Of a DNA stretch of 64,000 bases, positions 32,529-42,669 are shown one piece after another. This stretch comes from Rhodosporidiobolus odoratus (taxonomy: Eukaryota > Basidiomycota > Microbotryomycetes > Sporidiobolales > Sporidiobolaceae): the NCBI GenBank assembly GCA_034387635.1, contig JAOANU010000012.1, positions 434,001 through 498,000 on the forward strand, given 5' to 3'. The translations under genes were made by a program, and so were the position numbers. The notes under the pieces are model-generated. The model was not told the origin of the DNA. It saw only the letters and a list, made by a program, of their open reading frames with translations, and did no database searches. Numbering within the stretch: position 1 is the first letter of the stretch; each line of letters begins with the position of its first letter.

Positions 32529-33500
32529 TCAGATGAAGGCGTAAGCGCGAGGTTGATGGGCGATTTCAGCGTCGGCCTTCGCCGGGTGGTACGCTCCAGT
32601 GAGCGTAGGGCGGCCCTTCAATGACGGGGACGTGATGGGCGATGGAGGGCCTGTCGAGTCGACGGTGCTAGCGCTCTCCGCAAAGGACGGTAGCGAGTCG
32701 TTCGTGCGCGGTCGGGACGAGCACACCGACGATACATCTGTCGAGCCCGACCGGGGCCTTTCATTCGAGTCGAGCTCGCCCGGTCCTTGCTGCACAGATC
32801 CGCGACGGAGGCTGAGGCGTTCAATGGCGGGTCCGAGTCCAGTCGTGTCGGCCTGCACGAGCGAGGAGGAACGGGAGTGCTTGCGAGCGTGCGAGTGAGA
32901 GGACATGTAGTCGAGACAGGCTTCGGCGGCGAGTTCTTCGTCTTTCTGGCGAGCGAGACGGCGGAGTTCGTCGACGGACGGAGGGCCGGTAAGAGGGAAC
33001 TCTGGCGAACCAAAGGGCGTCAGCACACACTCATCAGCTGTACAGAACTCAGAACCAACGCACTGTAGGGTGCGGGTCGGCCGGGCGCCGCTGTGAAGGA
33101 TGGCGGTGCTGAGGGAAGCGACGGGCGGATGGTCTACGAAACAGCAACTTTGCTCGTCAGACTTGCGAAGGGCGATACAGCAGAAATTGCGACTCACAGG
33201 TGACCTGACCTGCAGCGTCTGATCTCCGCCGCTCATCTCGTCGTCTTCTTCCTCAATCTCCCCCGCGTCGAGATCACCCGAGCATCCGAAATCGAGGTCA
33301 TTGCCTTTGCTGCCTTTGAGACGCTTGAGGAATTTCTGTTTGGCGAGGCGAAGGTCGGCAAAGCTGCTTGCTTTGCTGAGGACGCGTGTTTTACTGGGCG
33401 ACGGAGGGGCGCCAGCGTAATGGAAGGATGTTGAGGGACCGGACAAGGAGGAAGGAGTATGGAATGGTAGGTCGGACGAGATGCTCTTTGAGCGGGGCAT
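32529..33500 (-). CDS. Orphan Ser-rich low-complexity protein
   Basis: Not recognised. Exons 33500-33198, 33133-33064 and 33001-32529 give 281 aa. It starts MPRSKSISSDLPFHTPSS and has a basic helix (FADLRLAKQKFLKRLKGSKG) followed by an acidic patch (EIEEEDDEM). A short helical motif SVDELRRLARQKDEELAAEACLD comes after the second intron. The tail is Ser/Thr/Pro-rich with many RSxS and SPxx sites, suggesting a phosphorylated regulatory protein. Both introns have GTGAGT/GTGCGT donors and clean acceptors, and splicing changes the frame of the middle segment relative to the raw ORF. The start ATG follows a purine-poor leader. No domain, signal peptide or membrane segment is visible. Confidence 0.6.
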   Translation of the reverse strand: MPRSKSISSDLPFHTPSSLSGPSTSFHYAGAPPSPSKTRVLSKASSFADLRLAKQKFLKRLKGSKGNDLDFGCSGDLDAGEIEEEDDEMSGGDQTLQVRSPVSRNFCCIALRKSDEQSCCFVDHPPVASLSTAILHSGARPTRTLQCVGSEFCTADECVLTPFGSPEFPLTGPPSVDELRRLARQKDEELAAEACLDYMSSHSHARKHSRSSSLVQADTTGLGPAIERLSLRRGSVQQGPGELDSNERPRSGSTDVSSVCSSRPRTNDSLPSFAESASTVDSTGPPSPITSPSLKGRPTLTGAYHPAKADAEIAHQPRAYAFI

Positions 33501-34023
33501 GGTACGGTAAAGTAATAGAGATTGAGTTGAGCGGTATGAGAAGTGACAACAGAAGGGCGGTTGGAGGAGGGAGCGGGGCAACAGGAGACAAAGGAAGAGG
33601 GTGCTAAGTGGGAGAGGCCCGTGCGGTTGTTTGGGCTGAGAATGGGGGTGCTGCTGTAAAGCTAGTCGAATCCTTTGCAGCAGTGTGTGTAAGGGAGAAG
33701 AGCAGGCGAGCAAGCAACGAGAACGCGTCAAACCGTTTGTGAATTTCGTCTCCGAATCCGAGACGCGACGTCGACGCATCCGCCCCATCCGCCTGACCTT
33801 CGCAAACATCCTGCACCATCACACTAAGCGGCTCGTCTTATGCCACAGCAGCGATGCGGCAAACCCTGACCGCTCGGACCGCTCCTTGCTCTCAGCTGCA
33901 GCGGCGTTGATGCAAGGGAGCTTCAAGAAGTCAAGAGGAAAAGGAAAAATAGTCATAAAGAAAACCGCTCGCGATAGCGTCCAAGCATGCGGAACATACT
34001 CTCTCGAATACGCCCCCGTCTAT
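33501..34023. other. Intergenic (orphan promoter / bestrophin 3' end)
   Basis: About 520 bp. A 157-codon plus-strand frame crosses it (33685-34158) but overlaps the bestrophin C-terminus antisense and looks like a shadow. No gene supported. Confidence 0.5.
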
Positions 34024-35533
34024 CTACTGTGCCTTCTTCGCCGCCGCACTCGTGACCGTCGACGGCTCGGGGGTAAAATCGTCCCCGTCGCTTCCACCTT
34101 CACCGAGCATCTCTTTCGTCTCGCGGTACAGGTCTGCGCAGAACCGAGCGATGGGTAGGTCGTTCGCTGCGAGTTCCGAGGACAGTCAGAACGCGTAGGA
34201 GCAATAGTGACCGTGTTGGAAATGACGGAAAATAACGAGACGCACGCTGCGTTCCGAATGGATCACTAAGCTCTTCCGCCGCGCTGTCGACCCCGCAGAA
34301 GACGGCTGCTGCGATCGCCGTAGCGGGGATAGACCAGATACCAAGTGACCGGACGAGCTGTAGCGGGACGGCGGCGATGTAGACGAAGAGGAGGAGCTGG
34401 AAATGAAGGTTGAGGACGAGGGGGATGGGAGCTGCTTGACCAAGGGAGTGTCAGAGCTCTTTGGTTCAAGGCAACGTACGAAAAGACATTGCTCACTGTC
34501 GCGAATCCGTTCAAGCGAAGTAAGCTGATCCGAAAATTCCTTGAGCAAGCCAACACATGTAGCCCAAGTCGCTCCGTCCAGAGCAGGCGAATCCCCCGCG
34601 GGTGCATCCCTACTCGGCGACTGAGTCTCGTGAAAAGCGTTTAGGTAGGCATGAATAGCTCGAATAAGCGACAGCGGGAGATTGGAAGGTTCGCCGCTAG
34701 GGAGCGCTCGAGGACGGTACCGTTCTGCCGAAGGTGGGGCGTTCAGGCCTGCGATGGCTCGCTCGTTTTCCGTTGCAGAGGAAGATTCGACAAACGAGGT
34801 ACTGGATGTGCTGTCGAGGGAAGGGCGGCGGGTGCCTCGAGCGCTGGCGGGCGTCGAGCAATACGCTTCAAGAAGAGCAGGAGGGAGAAGACCTCGTAGC
34901 TCGGGGTGGGAGACGCCGGGCTCGTCGCGTAGACGGTACATGCAGGCGAAGGGGAAAGCACAAATGAGGTGCGCCAAAGTGCGGATAGCATCGTTTCGTT
35001 GCGAATCGACTGAGGAGGGCGCGGTGGAGGGAAGGGGGAGGGACAAGGTGAGAAGGCGGATAAAGGTGCGGGTTGTCGACTGGATGCTGGCCCAGGTTCG
35101 GCGACCTTCGTACCATCTGCATGGTGTAGAAGGGTCAATAAGAATAGAGAGAAAAACAATGACGCAGGGGTAGTGAAAGAGCTGTCCACAACTCTTCTGA
35201 CGACGCGAGGGAAATGAGGGCGCACCTATCGTAGCTACTACTGACCCTGAACCCGACCAGCATACCGGTAGCCATGCTCAAGATACCAACCAAACTACCC
35301 GCCGTGCTAGCAGGGGCCAAGTTCCAGCGATTCAAGACCCACACAACAGTGGCCCAAGCTGTGTAGTAGGCTACTCGGACGTCGTGCCAAGCTGAAAAGT
35401 CTGCGCATGTTGAACAAACGAGGTGAGTATATATCGACAGGGGAGGAGTGGGGAAGCATCAAGACGAACGCAGGAGAGAAAGCTTCTGTAGTCCTCGAGT
35501 ATGCTTAATCCGGGTTGCTAGCGGAGGGGACAT
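34024..35533 (-). CDS. Bestrophin-like membrane channel (UPF0187/RFP-TM family)
   Basis: Predicted anion channel of the bestrophin superfamily. Exons 35533-35470, 35400-35226, 35116-34497, 34431-34246 and 34166-34024 give 395 aa. N-terminal membrane region: VAYYTAWATVVWVLNRW, then GSLVGILSMATGMLVGFRVSSSYDRWYEGRRTW, the strongly conserved pore-lining and RWxEGR segment. A central Ser-rich loop follows. After DTPIPLVLNLHFQ come LLLFVYIAAVPLQLVRSLGIW and IPATAIAAAVFCGVDSAAEELSDPFG, matching the last helices and the conserved acidic Ca-clasp-like D/E stretch. The C-terminus is short and acidic. The start at 35533 is plausible (MSPPLATRIKH), but the first intron donor is GTTCGT, so the N-terminus is less sure. 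Fungal members may sit in plasma or organelle membranes; location unknown. Tandem with the STR2 gene. Confidence 0.85.
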
Positions 35534-35740
35534 CTTGTCTGCGGTGCACAGCTGGCGACAGGAGAGCGGAAGACGCAGCGGAACGGTCGCTTGAAGGTAA
35601 TGAAAGAATGCCGTAATGATGTCCTCACCTTTTCCACTATTTTCACCAGCCGCGAGATCTGCAAAGAATCCCAGAACAACAAGCTGCAACGTCCCCGATA
35701 TATTATCAGTCACCCGCCGGCGAAATCCCCAATTTTTCCC

Positions 35741-38215
35741 TCAAACATACGCCTCCCCCTTTTCTTTCGCCTCCCTGACCGCCCCCTCCGCCGCTTCCAA
35801 CGCCATCGTGAACCAGTCCATGAGCATCCCCGGTTCCTCCAACCCGGTCGAGATCCTAACCAACTGAGCCTCGACGCCCCACTCCTTGGCCCAATCCAAC
35901 TCCGTATAATGTGCGAGAAGGGTATAAGGGCAAGCTAGGGTAAAGTTGGTGCCTAGCGAAGGACCTTTGTAGCACGGCAAGGCATCGAAGAAGGTTCGTG
36001 CGGCGAGGTTGGAGGAAAAGACGAGGGAGAAGAGGGCGCCGAAGCCAGAGGAGGAAGGGCCGAGAGCGGGGTTGGGACGTCGTTGAGAGGCAAGGTAATG
36101 GGAGGGAGTCATATACTTGGGGTAGTAGACTTCGGTGATGACGAGGTCTTCGTCTTCTGGTTGTGGGGCGGAAGAGGCGGAAGAAGAAAGAGTAGGCGGA
36201 GAGGCGGAAAGAGGCTCAATGCCTTCTGCCGGAGGACCGGGGATTCGTCGAGAGCGAAGGAAGTCGCACACCATCTCGGCATTGGCGTTCTCCTCTGCGA
36301 CACGGGCTTGGAAATCGCGAGAGTTGCGCTCCATGTAAATGGCGTCCTCGTCGAAGTAGGCGTCCTCGTAGGTGGCCTCTTGCGCGGCCTTGAGAGCGGC
36401 GTAATGCGGTGCCTTCGGGTTCAGCACAAGACTGCGGAGAATGATCAGATGAGCTAGGCATTAGACAAGGAAAGGTAGGGCAGCGAGAGGAGGCGTACCT
36501 GCCGCCCATCACGTTGCTGTCTCCACTAAACACCTTTGTCAAACTGCTGACAACTATATCCGCCGTCGGCAAGACTTCCACGTTCACGAAGCCCGCAATC
36601 GTCTCGTCCACGACAATCATGAATCCGAACTCATCCGCCAACTTGCGCAACTCGAGGAGAGGCGGCGATCGAAGTAAGGGATTCGAGGGGAACTCGCAGA
36701 AGAGGGCTAGGACGGGCGTGGTCGCTTCTTCACAGATCTTGCGCAAGGCGGGGAGGTCAGACGTGAGACCTTTGCCAAAGAAGTGGCAACCTGGTCCCCA
36801 TTTTTCGAGGATTTTCAGCGTGTCGGTGTAAGGGAATCTGTGGAGGTTTGCCAACCCAAGACGTCAGTTTGTGTCCGTCACCGGCAATGGCGATGCTTGC
36901 AAACAAGATAGATTTGCCACGCACCCGAAGCAAACACTCTTTCCGACCTCCTTCCCCTGTCCCTTCCTCGCCGCCATCGCCAACTGATGCGCGTGGAAAA
37001 TTGCATTCATCCCACACGGATAAAGCCACACATCATCCTCGGTCAAACCCACCACACCACGCGTACTTTCCTCCCGAGCCTGCTGCGCCTTGTGCTTTTC
37101 CATCTCCTCCACGGGAATCGCCTCGCCCGGCTGTTCCCGCAGCACTCCAGCGATCCTTCGTCGCATGGCCAGTTTTGCGAGAGGTGCGAGAGAGAGGTCG
37201 AGGTTGCGACCGTAGCGTTCTTCGACGTAGCGAGCGAGGACATCCTCGTCTTGCTCGAGGAGGTCGGTCGAGTTGCTCAGCGTCGGAGCCCGGGAGGGGT
37301 CGGATACAGAGGCCGCGAGCGAAGGAGGTTCAGAGGAAGTAAGACTGTCTTCATTTGACGAGCGGTCGGCGCTGCCGTTTCCTTGGAGGCGGGAGGTGGA
37401 GTAGCGTAGTTTCGAGGTCGGGACTGGGGGAGGGCGGATTCCTGCGGCAGAGGCGGGGGCGGCAGAGGGCTTAGACACTTGGTAGCGGGACTTGGACCCG
37501 TAGCGTTCTCCTGCGCCATTTGCTCCATTGCCAACCTTGAAGGCGCTTGCATCTGTTTGTCCTTCTCCACTCGAGGGTGTGGCGTGCGTCGGAGAGGTCG
37601 CCGTTTCCTGCCCGTCTGCGTCTACCTCACCCAGTAGGATCAGACACCGTTCCGCTACACGACTCTGGATCCCCTCTCCCGTGTGCTGCCAGTACTGCTT
37701 GCCGAAGGGAAAGTGGGCCGCGGGGAAGAAGCAAGGCCAGACGGTGACGGTGCGGTTGCGGGCGGCGGTCTCGGCGTCGAGGATGGTCGAAGAAGTTGGC
37801 GAAGTTGTCGACTGGCATGCCCAGGAGACGATGCGCGAAGGTACGGATGGCGTGCGAGAGGCGAGGAAGTCTGAACAGCCGCGGGCAGTCGTCTCGGTAG
37901 GGAGGAGGATGCAGAGTTCGTCTGGTTGTCCGAATCGGGCTACGGCCAGGTCGGCGAGCTGCAGGAGGAGCCGGTCACGGTGGAGCACGAGGTAGAGCGG
38001 AAATGGCGGCGAACCTTTTGAATGCGGTGGTGGATGTAGAAGCGAGGGTAGCCCGAGGACATGGCCTGTGCGATACGAGGGTGACCTTCCTCGTAGTCTA
38101 CATTGTCCTGCCAGGTCGGTAAACTGACAGAGACTGCGTGAGGAGTGTTTGAAGGTACTGTGGCTCCGAGGGGACTGTAAGGTGGTGGGGCCACCCGGAA
38201 GTTGGAGTTGGGCAT
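35741..38215 (-). CDS. STR2: Cystathionine gamma-synthase
   Basis: PLP enzyme of transsulfuration, joining cysteine and an O-acyl-homoserine to make cystathionine. Exons 38215-38015, 37958-36925, 36837-36499 and 36431-35741 give 754 aa. The N-terminus ([40 protein letters not shown]) is the fungal Str2-type extension. [13 protein letters not shown] and [14 protein letters not shown] follow. The PLP core reads [40 protein letters not shown], with the Schiff-base Lys513 in [16 protein letters not shown]. The C-terminus has [18 protein letters not shown]. It is longer than yeast Str2 (639 aa) because of a low-complexity insert of roughly 110 residues (about 37610-37270). Divergent from the TBCB gene with only 146 bp between starts. 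Confidence 0.93.
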
Positions 38216-38361
38216 GGCAGGTCGAGTTGGTATAGATTGGAGACTATCGAGCGTGCGAGTGTAGCTCTAGAGAGTGATCGAGGAGAGCAGCACGAGGTTC
38301 AAGAAGAGAAGAGTCACAAAGTGGAGGTTCTCGATCCGCTTGACTGTAACTGCTGCATACA

Positions 38362-39508
38362 ATGTCAATCTCACTCTGGATTACTTCGCCAGACACGCAC
38401 TCGGAGCGGCGCTTCTCTCCCGCCCTGACCATCGCCTCACTCAAGGTCCGCTTCTCCTTCCTTCACCTCCCCCCCCACTCTGCTGCCCACTCATCCGTAC
38501 ACCGCTACAGGCCAAGCTAGAACCCATCACTGGTATCCCTTACTCTACTCAGCTGCTTTCTCTCCGACGAACGCGAGTCGGAGCAGGACACAGCGGATCA
38601 GTCGGAGCAGATGGCGAACTCCTCACCCCGCTCGATGACGACGCCAGGACACTCGAAGACTACGGACTACGGGAGTACATGACAATCCGAGTATGTCTTG
38701 CCCTCTCTGCCAGTCGGGATGGGAACGCACGCAGGTTGACGTTTTCATTTACTCGGCCAGGTCGAATCCTCCGACCCGCACGCTCAAGGCTTGGGAGGTC
38801 AATACACCGACGACTCGCAGGTAGAGAAGTTTGAGCTAACACAGGCCGAGTACGAATCCCGACGAGGTACGCCTCTCTTACGTCTTCTACCTTTCTCTCT
38901 CTCTCGCATAGCTGACCTTCCCAACTGACCTTTACCCTTCCGCCGTTCCTGCCTTGACCTGCGCCCTTGACACCGTGTAGACACTGTCCTAGCCTACAAG
39001 CAACGCCACCACCTCGGTCGTTTCGCCCCCTCCCCCTCTTCCCCTTCCTCCTCAGACCCCTCTTCAGCCCCTGCCCCGCCCTCTCAGCTCCCCTCCACCC
39101 TCCTCCCCGGAGCCCGCTGCCAAGTCTCGCTCTCCGACATCCTCGTTCGAAGAGGAGCAGTCAGATTTGTCGGACCGACCGAGTTTGGAGCCAGTGATGA
39201 GAGTATTTGGGTTGGGGTCGAGTGGGATGAACCGGTTGGCAAGGGGGACGGAGCGTGAGTTGGACTCTCTCTCTCACTGTGCTCACCCAGTTCTTCACTT
39301 TGTTCTTTCTTCCGCTTTGCCGTAGGCTACCCGTACTGATGAGCTTTTCGAATCTGGTCATGTTCACAGCGTCGACGGCAAGCGCTACTTCCAGACTCCG
39401 CCACTGCGCGCTTCATTCGTCAGACCGGACAAAGTCACTGTCGGGGATTTTCCCGAGTTGGATCCGTTTGCAGAAGAAGAACTGGAGGACGAAGAGATGG
39501 AGATGTAG
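38362..39508 (+). CDS. Tubulin-folding cofactor B
   Basis: CAP-Gly protein that hands alpha-tubulin on during heterodimer assembly (yeast Alf1, fission yeast Alp11, animal TBCB). Exons 38362-38445, 38511-38690, 38761-38866, 38981-39254 and 39370-39508 give 260 aa, the usual size. A ubiquitin-like N-domain (LTIASLKAKLEPITGIPYS ... LEDYGLREYMTIRV) is followed by the linker KFELTQAEYESR and AYKQRHHLGRFAP. The CAP-Gly domain has GARCQVSLSD, RGAVRFVGPTEF, IWVGVEWDEPVGKGDGAVDGK and RYF. It ends VRPDKVTVGDFPELDPF..., then an acidic tail ending EEMEM. Animal and yeast versions end in a similar aromatic/acidic motif. The ATG at 38362 is the first in frame with the ubiquitin-like fold; splicing is needed to keep it. 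Confidence 0.93.
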
Positions 39509-39955
39509 GTACTCGGGCGTGGAGCAAACTCGCAATGCTCTATCTCTCTTTGCTACTTCCCTTCTCGCTCCCAGGTGTCATAAGACGATGAACAGAAGAA
39601 ACGCTGTATAGTTGCGAGAACTAAGTCGAGAAAAGGGAGGTACTGCTTCATTCAAAGATTACGAGACAATAAACTTGTCGACGGGAAGGGGAAAGAACGA
39701 GAGGAAAGGGGAGAATAACGGCGAGCTACAGAACTAGGTACAACGATAGACAGAATATCTATAAGGAAGCAAACGGAGAGAGCGATTTGTAGGGGTGAAG
39801 ACGAAGAACGGGGTGGATGTCTGTGAGAGCGAGAGAGGAGAGGAACGAAGGACGAGCGACATTGAGCTGGGAAAAATGGGTATAGCGCCGCGTTCTCCGA
39901 TCTACTCCTGCCTTCTTGCTGCCCGATTGGTGGAAGCTGCGAGGAACCTTCCACT
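39509..39955. other. Convergent 3' intergenic region
   Basis: About 450 bp between the TBCB and DUF2156 gene stops. A purine-rich plus strand and nothing gene-like. Probably two 3' UTRs. Confidence 0.6.
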
Positions 39956-41592
39956 CTAAGCCCGCATCATCTGCATCAACGCGATGAGACCCGACCAGCC
40001 GAACGAGCCTTGTGCGTAGGCGATGTGGAGGGGTTCGTCTGTTTCCCGGGGAGAGTTTGTCAGTACCTCGGATAGACGCCAACCGCTCTAGCGTGGCTTC
40101 GTCTAGACTGGACGCGGGAGCGGCGAGATGATAGGGAGGACAACTGACCTTCTGTGCCGAACTTGGACTGCAGGAGGGAGCAGGAACGGGTCGGTCTTGG
40201 TGCTCCTCGAGTCTTCATGGCGAAGGGATGCACAACGAGGCGGGAGGGACAAGGCGAGGAAAAGGACGCACCCTGAACTGAGACCTGTTATCCAACCCGT
40301 ACTTGGTAACGATCCTCTTATAGGCCTAGGAGAAGGGAACCAAAAGTCAGAGCCTGAAGGTGAGAAACCGAATCGGCAGCAGAAGTGAAAAGTGCTCACC
40401 TTTCCAAGCCACCTGATCTTCCACCCAGCCAAGTTATGCTCGGGGTGAATCTCTCCCTGTGCCGAAGCACCAAACGTGAGCCCTCCACGACCCTCGAACT
40501 GCATTTCGCGGATAACGTGGGCGAGGATTCCTTCCGAAGTGCCCGAGGGAGCTTCGGGCTGCGGAGAGAAAGGAAGGGCGGCAATATTAGCAGTGCGTCG
40601 GAACGAGCTGAAAGAGCAAAGAGACGAGACGCACGAAGGTGACGGCGTGCTTGATTTGGTAAGAATCGTGGGCAATGGAGGCGAGGACGCAGATGGCAAC
40701 GAGTTTCTGCGAGAAGAAGGAAGGTCCACCGCAATTCTGGCCCTTCAGTATAGAGAAAGACTGCGCACCTTGTTCTCGTCTCTCGCAAGGAAGAAGCGGC
40801 GATGTTGTGCGTCGAGCCAGGGGAGAAGAGCAGCCTGCAAGGAACACGAAGGTCAGTCTGCGCTGCACCGAGAACAGCGCGGAGAAGTCTGAGAGAGCGT
40901 ACCGCAGCGATCTGAGTCCCGTGCCTGTTGGCCTTCCACCTTTCCAATCCGGCCTCAACGTCGTCTCTGATCTCGTCTGACGGCATAAAGTCTGGGGCTT
41001 TGAGGTGCAGTTCTTCGTACTTGACATGGTGCTTGTCGGCACGGCGGACGTTGTGTCGTACTTCCTTGTTGTCGAGCTTCTTGATGTCAGGTTCTGTGGG
41101 GCAGAGTGGGTCAGCCAGCGAGCAAAAGAAGGTTTTTCCCTCGGAGCTTGAGAGGGAATGGAGAATGACAGATCAAGACATACGCAGGACATCCTCCTTG
41201 ACGCACGCGAGCACACTCCAGTCAAACCGAGTGCCTAGCATCTCGGCAAACTGCGAGTCGACGCAGCAGTAGACGACCTTTTTCTTCTTTTCCTTCTTGG
41301 CCCACAGGAGAAACTCCTCAGCCACGCTCTTCCTCGTCGGTTCGTCTTCCCTGCAGATGGGGGGTCCCCAGGCAAAGTAGAACTTGCCCTTGGGGAGGTA
41401 ACCCTGAACCCTCGGGTTGCTGTGGGTGTGGTCTGGGCTCTTCCAGACGGCGTAGCGTTCTTCGACCCAGGCGGTCGAGAGGGAGGAGCCGTACTTTGCG
41501 ACGAGAGGGGGGAGGAACTCTTTGTCCTGGCTAATGATGGAGTTGGTAGAGCGGGAAGAGGAAGTGGACGCGCGAGGAGTCGAGGTTGACAT
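39956..41592 (-). CDS. Free-standing DUF2156 aminoacyl-transferase (candidate sterol/lipid aminoacylation)
   Basis: ATG 41592 to TAG 39956-39958, about eight exons. Seen: FLPPLVAKYGSSL, GYLPKGKFYFAWGPPICRED, VVYCCVDSQFAEML, the DNKEVRHNVRRADK segment, GLERWKANRH, LARDENKLVAICVLA, EGILAHVIREMQFEGRGGLTFGASAQGEIHPEHN and a final GSFGWSGLIALM. Known: this is the C-terminal GNAT-like fold of MprF lysyl-phosphatidylglycerol synthases (DUF2156), which moves amino acids from aminoacyl-tRNA to lipid. In fungi a DUF2156 fused to AspRS makes ergosteryl aspartate, and free-standing copies are linked to glycyl-ergosterol. No tRNA synthetase domain is attached here. Inference: transferase using aminoacyl-tRNA and a sterol or similar lipid; the exact pair is unproven. 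Confidence 0.8.
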
Positions 41593-42669
41593 GGTGGGTC
41601 GGAGTTAAGCAGGAAGAAGGGGCTGATGGATGAAGCGGAGTGGGTCGACTCGAGATTGGCCGGACAGAGGTTAGTGGGGAGGGATGAGCGAGTTGCGAGT
41701 GTGCACGAAAATCTAAATGTGGTGACGGGCGAGAGGCAGCTGGAATAAGGATGATGAGGTCAAGGTGATAGTTGGAGAGGGAGAGCACTGTACGACTGAG
41801 CTAGGGATGGGTTTGCGTGGTCAGCCGGTGAGAGCAAGTGTGCTATGATAAGCCAGCAGACCAAGCAGGACGGGATCCAAAGTCGGTCCTCGCTTGGTCC
41901 TCGCTCCTTGAGGAGTCCGAAGATTCGTCATCACCAAAAACCGACTCGCCTTTTTCACCACGGCTCCTCTGCTGCGACTCTGACCGGGTAGTTCGCTTCC
42001 ACTCCGCCGAGGTAGCTTCAGCCTTTCCGTCCGGACAGACTGGGAACGCGAGGAGCCGAGGAAACAGCCGCAAGCAGATTTTTCTTGCGAACGAGCGGGC
42101 TGCTTCTTTGCTCGACTGGCTCAGAGTAGACCGGAAGGTGTCGATCAGGCTGGCTTGCTATGCTCTCAAAGTGGTGCAGCCCTGCACTGTGTCGCGGATG
42201 ACTGCCAGCTACCTCCTCGAGAAAGGTGGTGACGAAACTCACTGCACTTCTCACCGACCTTGCTTTGACTCGTCTCCTCTACGCCAGCAAGAGCTACGCA
42301 GACACTCAGCTACTGCTGCTTCTGCTGCACTCGTCTTGACAACCTCCTCTGCCGTCACCGCCCCGCCGACCTCATCCTGCTCGACACCACCGTTCTCTTC
42401 CGCAGCCTTCTCGCGACTCACCTGACAAGGCCTGCTGCAACATACAGCAGCACTCTCAGCGTCTCCTGCGTCGTACAAGAACAGGACCAGCCAGCTCTAC
42501 ACGCTTCACCTGTCGTTCGACCCTCCTCGCTCTGAATCGGGTTCCGGCGTCGCTATATTCCAGACTTCCTTGGCTCCTCCGTAATCGGTACGCTCGCCGT
42601 TCGGCTCGTATATAATCCTCCTCTCACGGCCTTCGGGCGATCCTCAGGCGAGCGCAAGCTGACCTCGCG
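41593..42669. other. 1.1-kb divergent promoter region
   Basis: Between the DUF2156 gene and the hydrolase gene. A 195-codon plus-strand frame (41838-42425) is open but has no family resemblance and no Kozak-like start. A TATA-like site lies at its right end. Nothing else recognised. Confidence 0.5.
42610..42617 (+). promoter_or_regulatory. TATA box of the hydrolase gene
   Basis: TATATAAT 53-60 bp before the ATG at 42670, the best TATA match seen upstream of any gene here. It suggests a regulated rather than constitutive promoter. Confidence 0.5.

Noticed and set aside
33685..34158. 157-codon plus frame near the bestrophin 3' end
   Set aside because: Overlaps the conserved bestrophin C-terminus antisense; no start context or domain.
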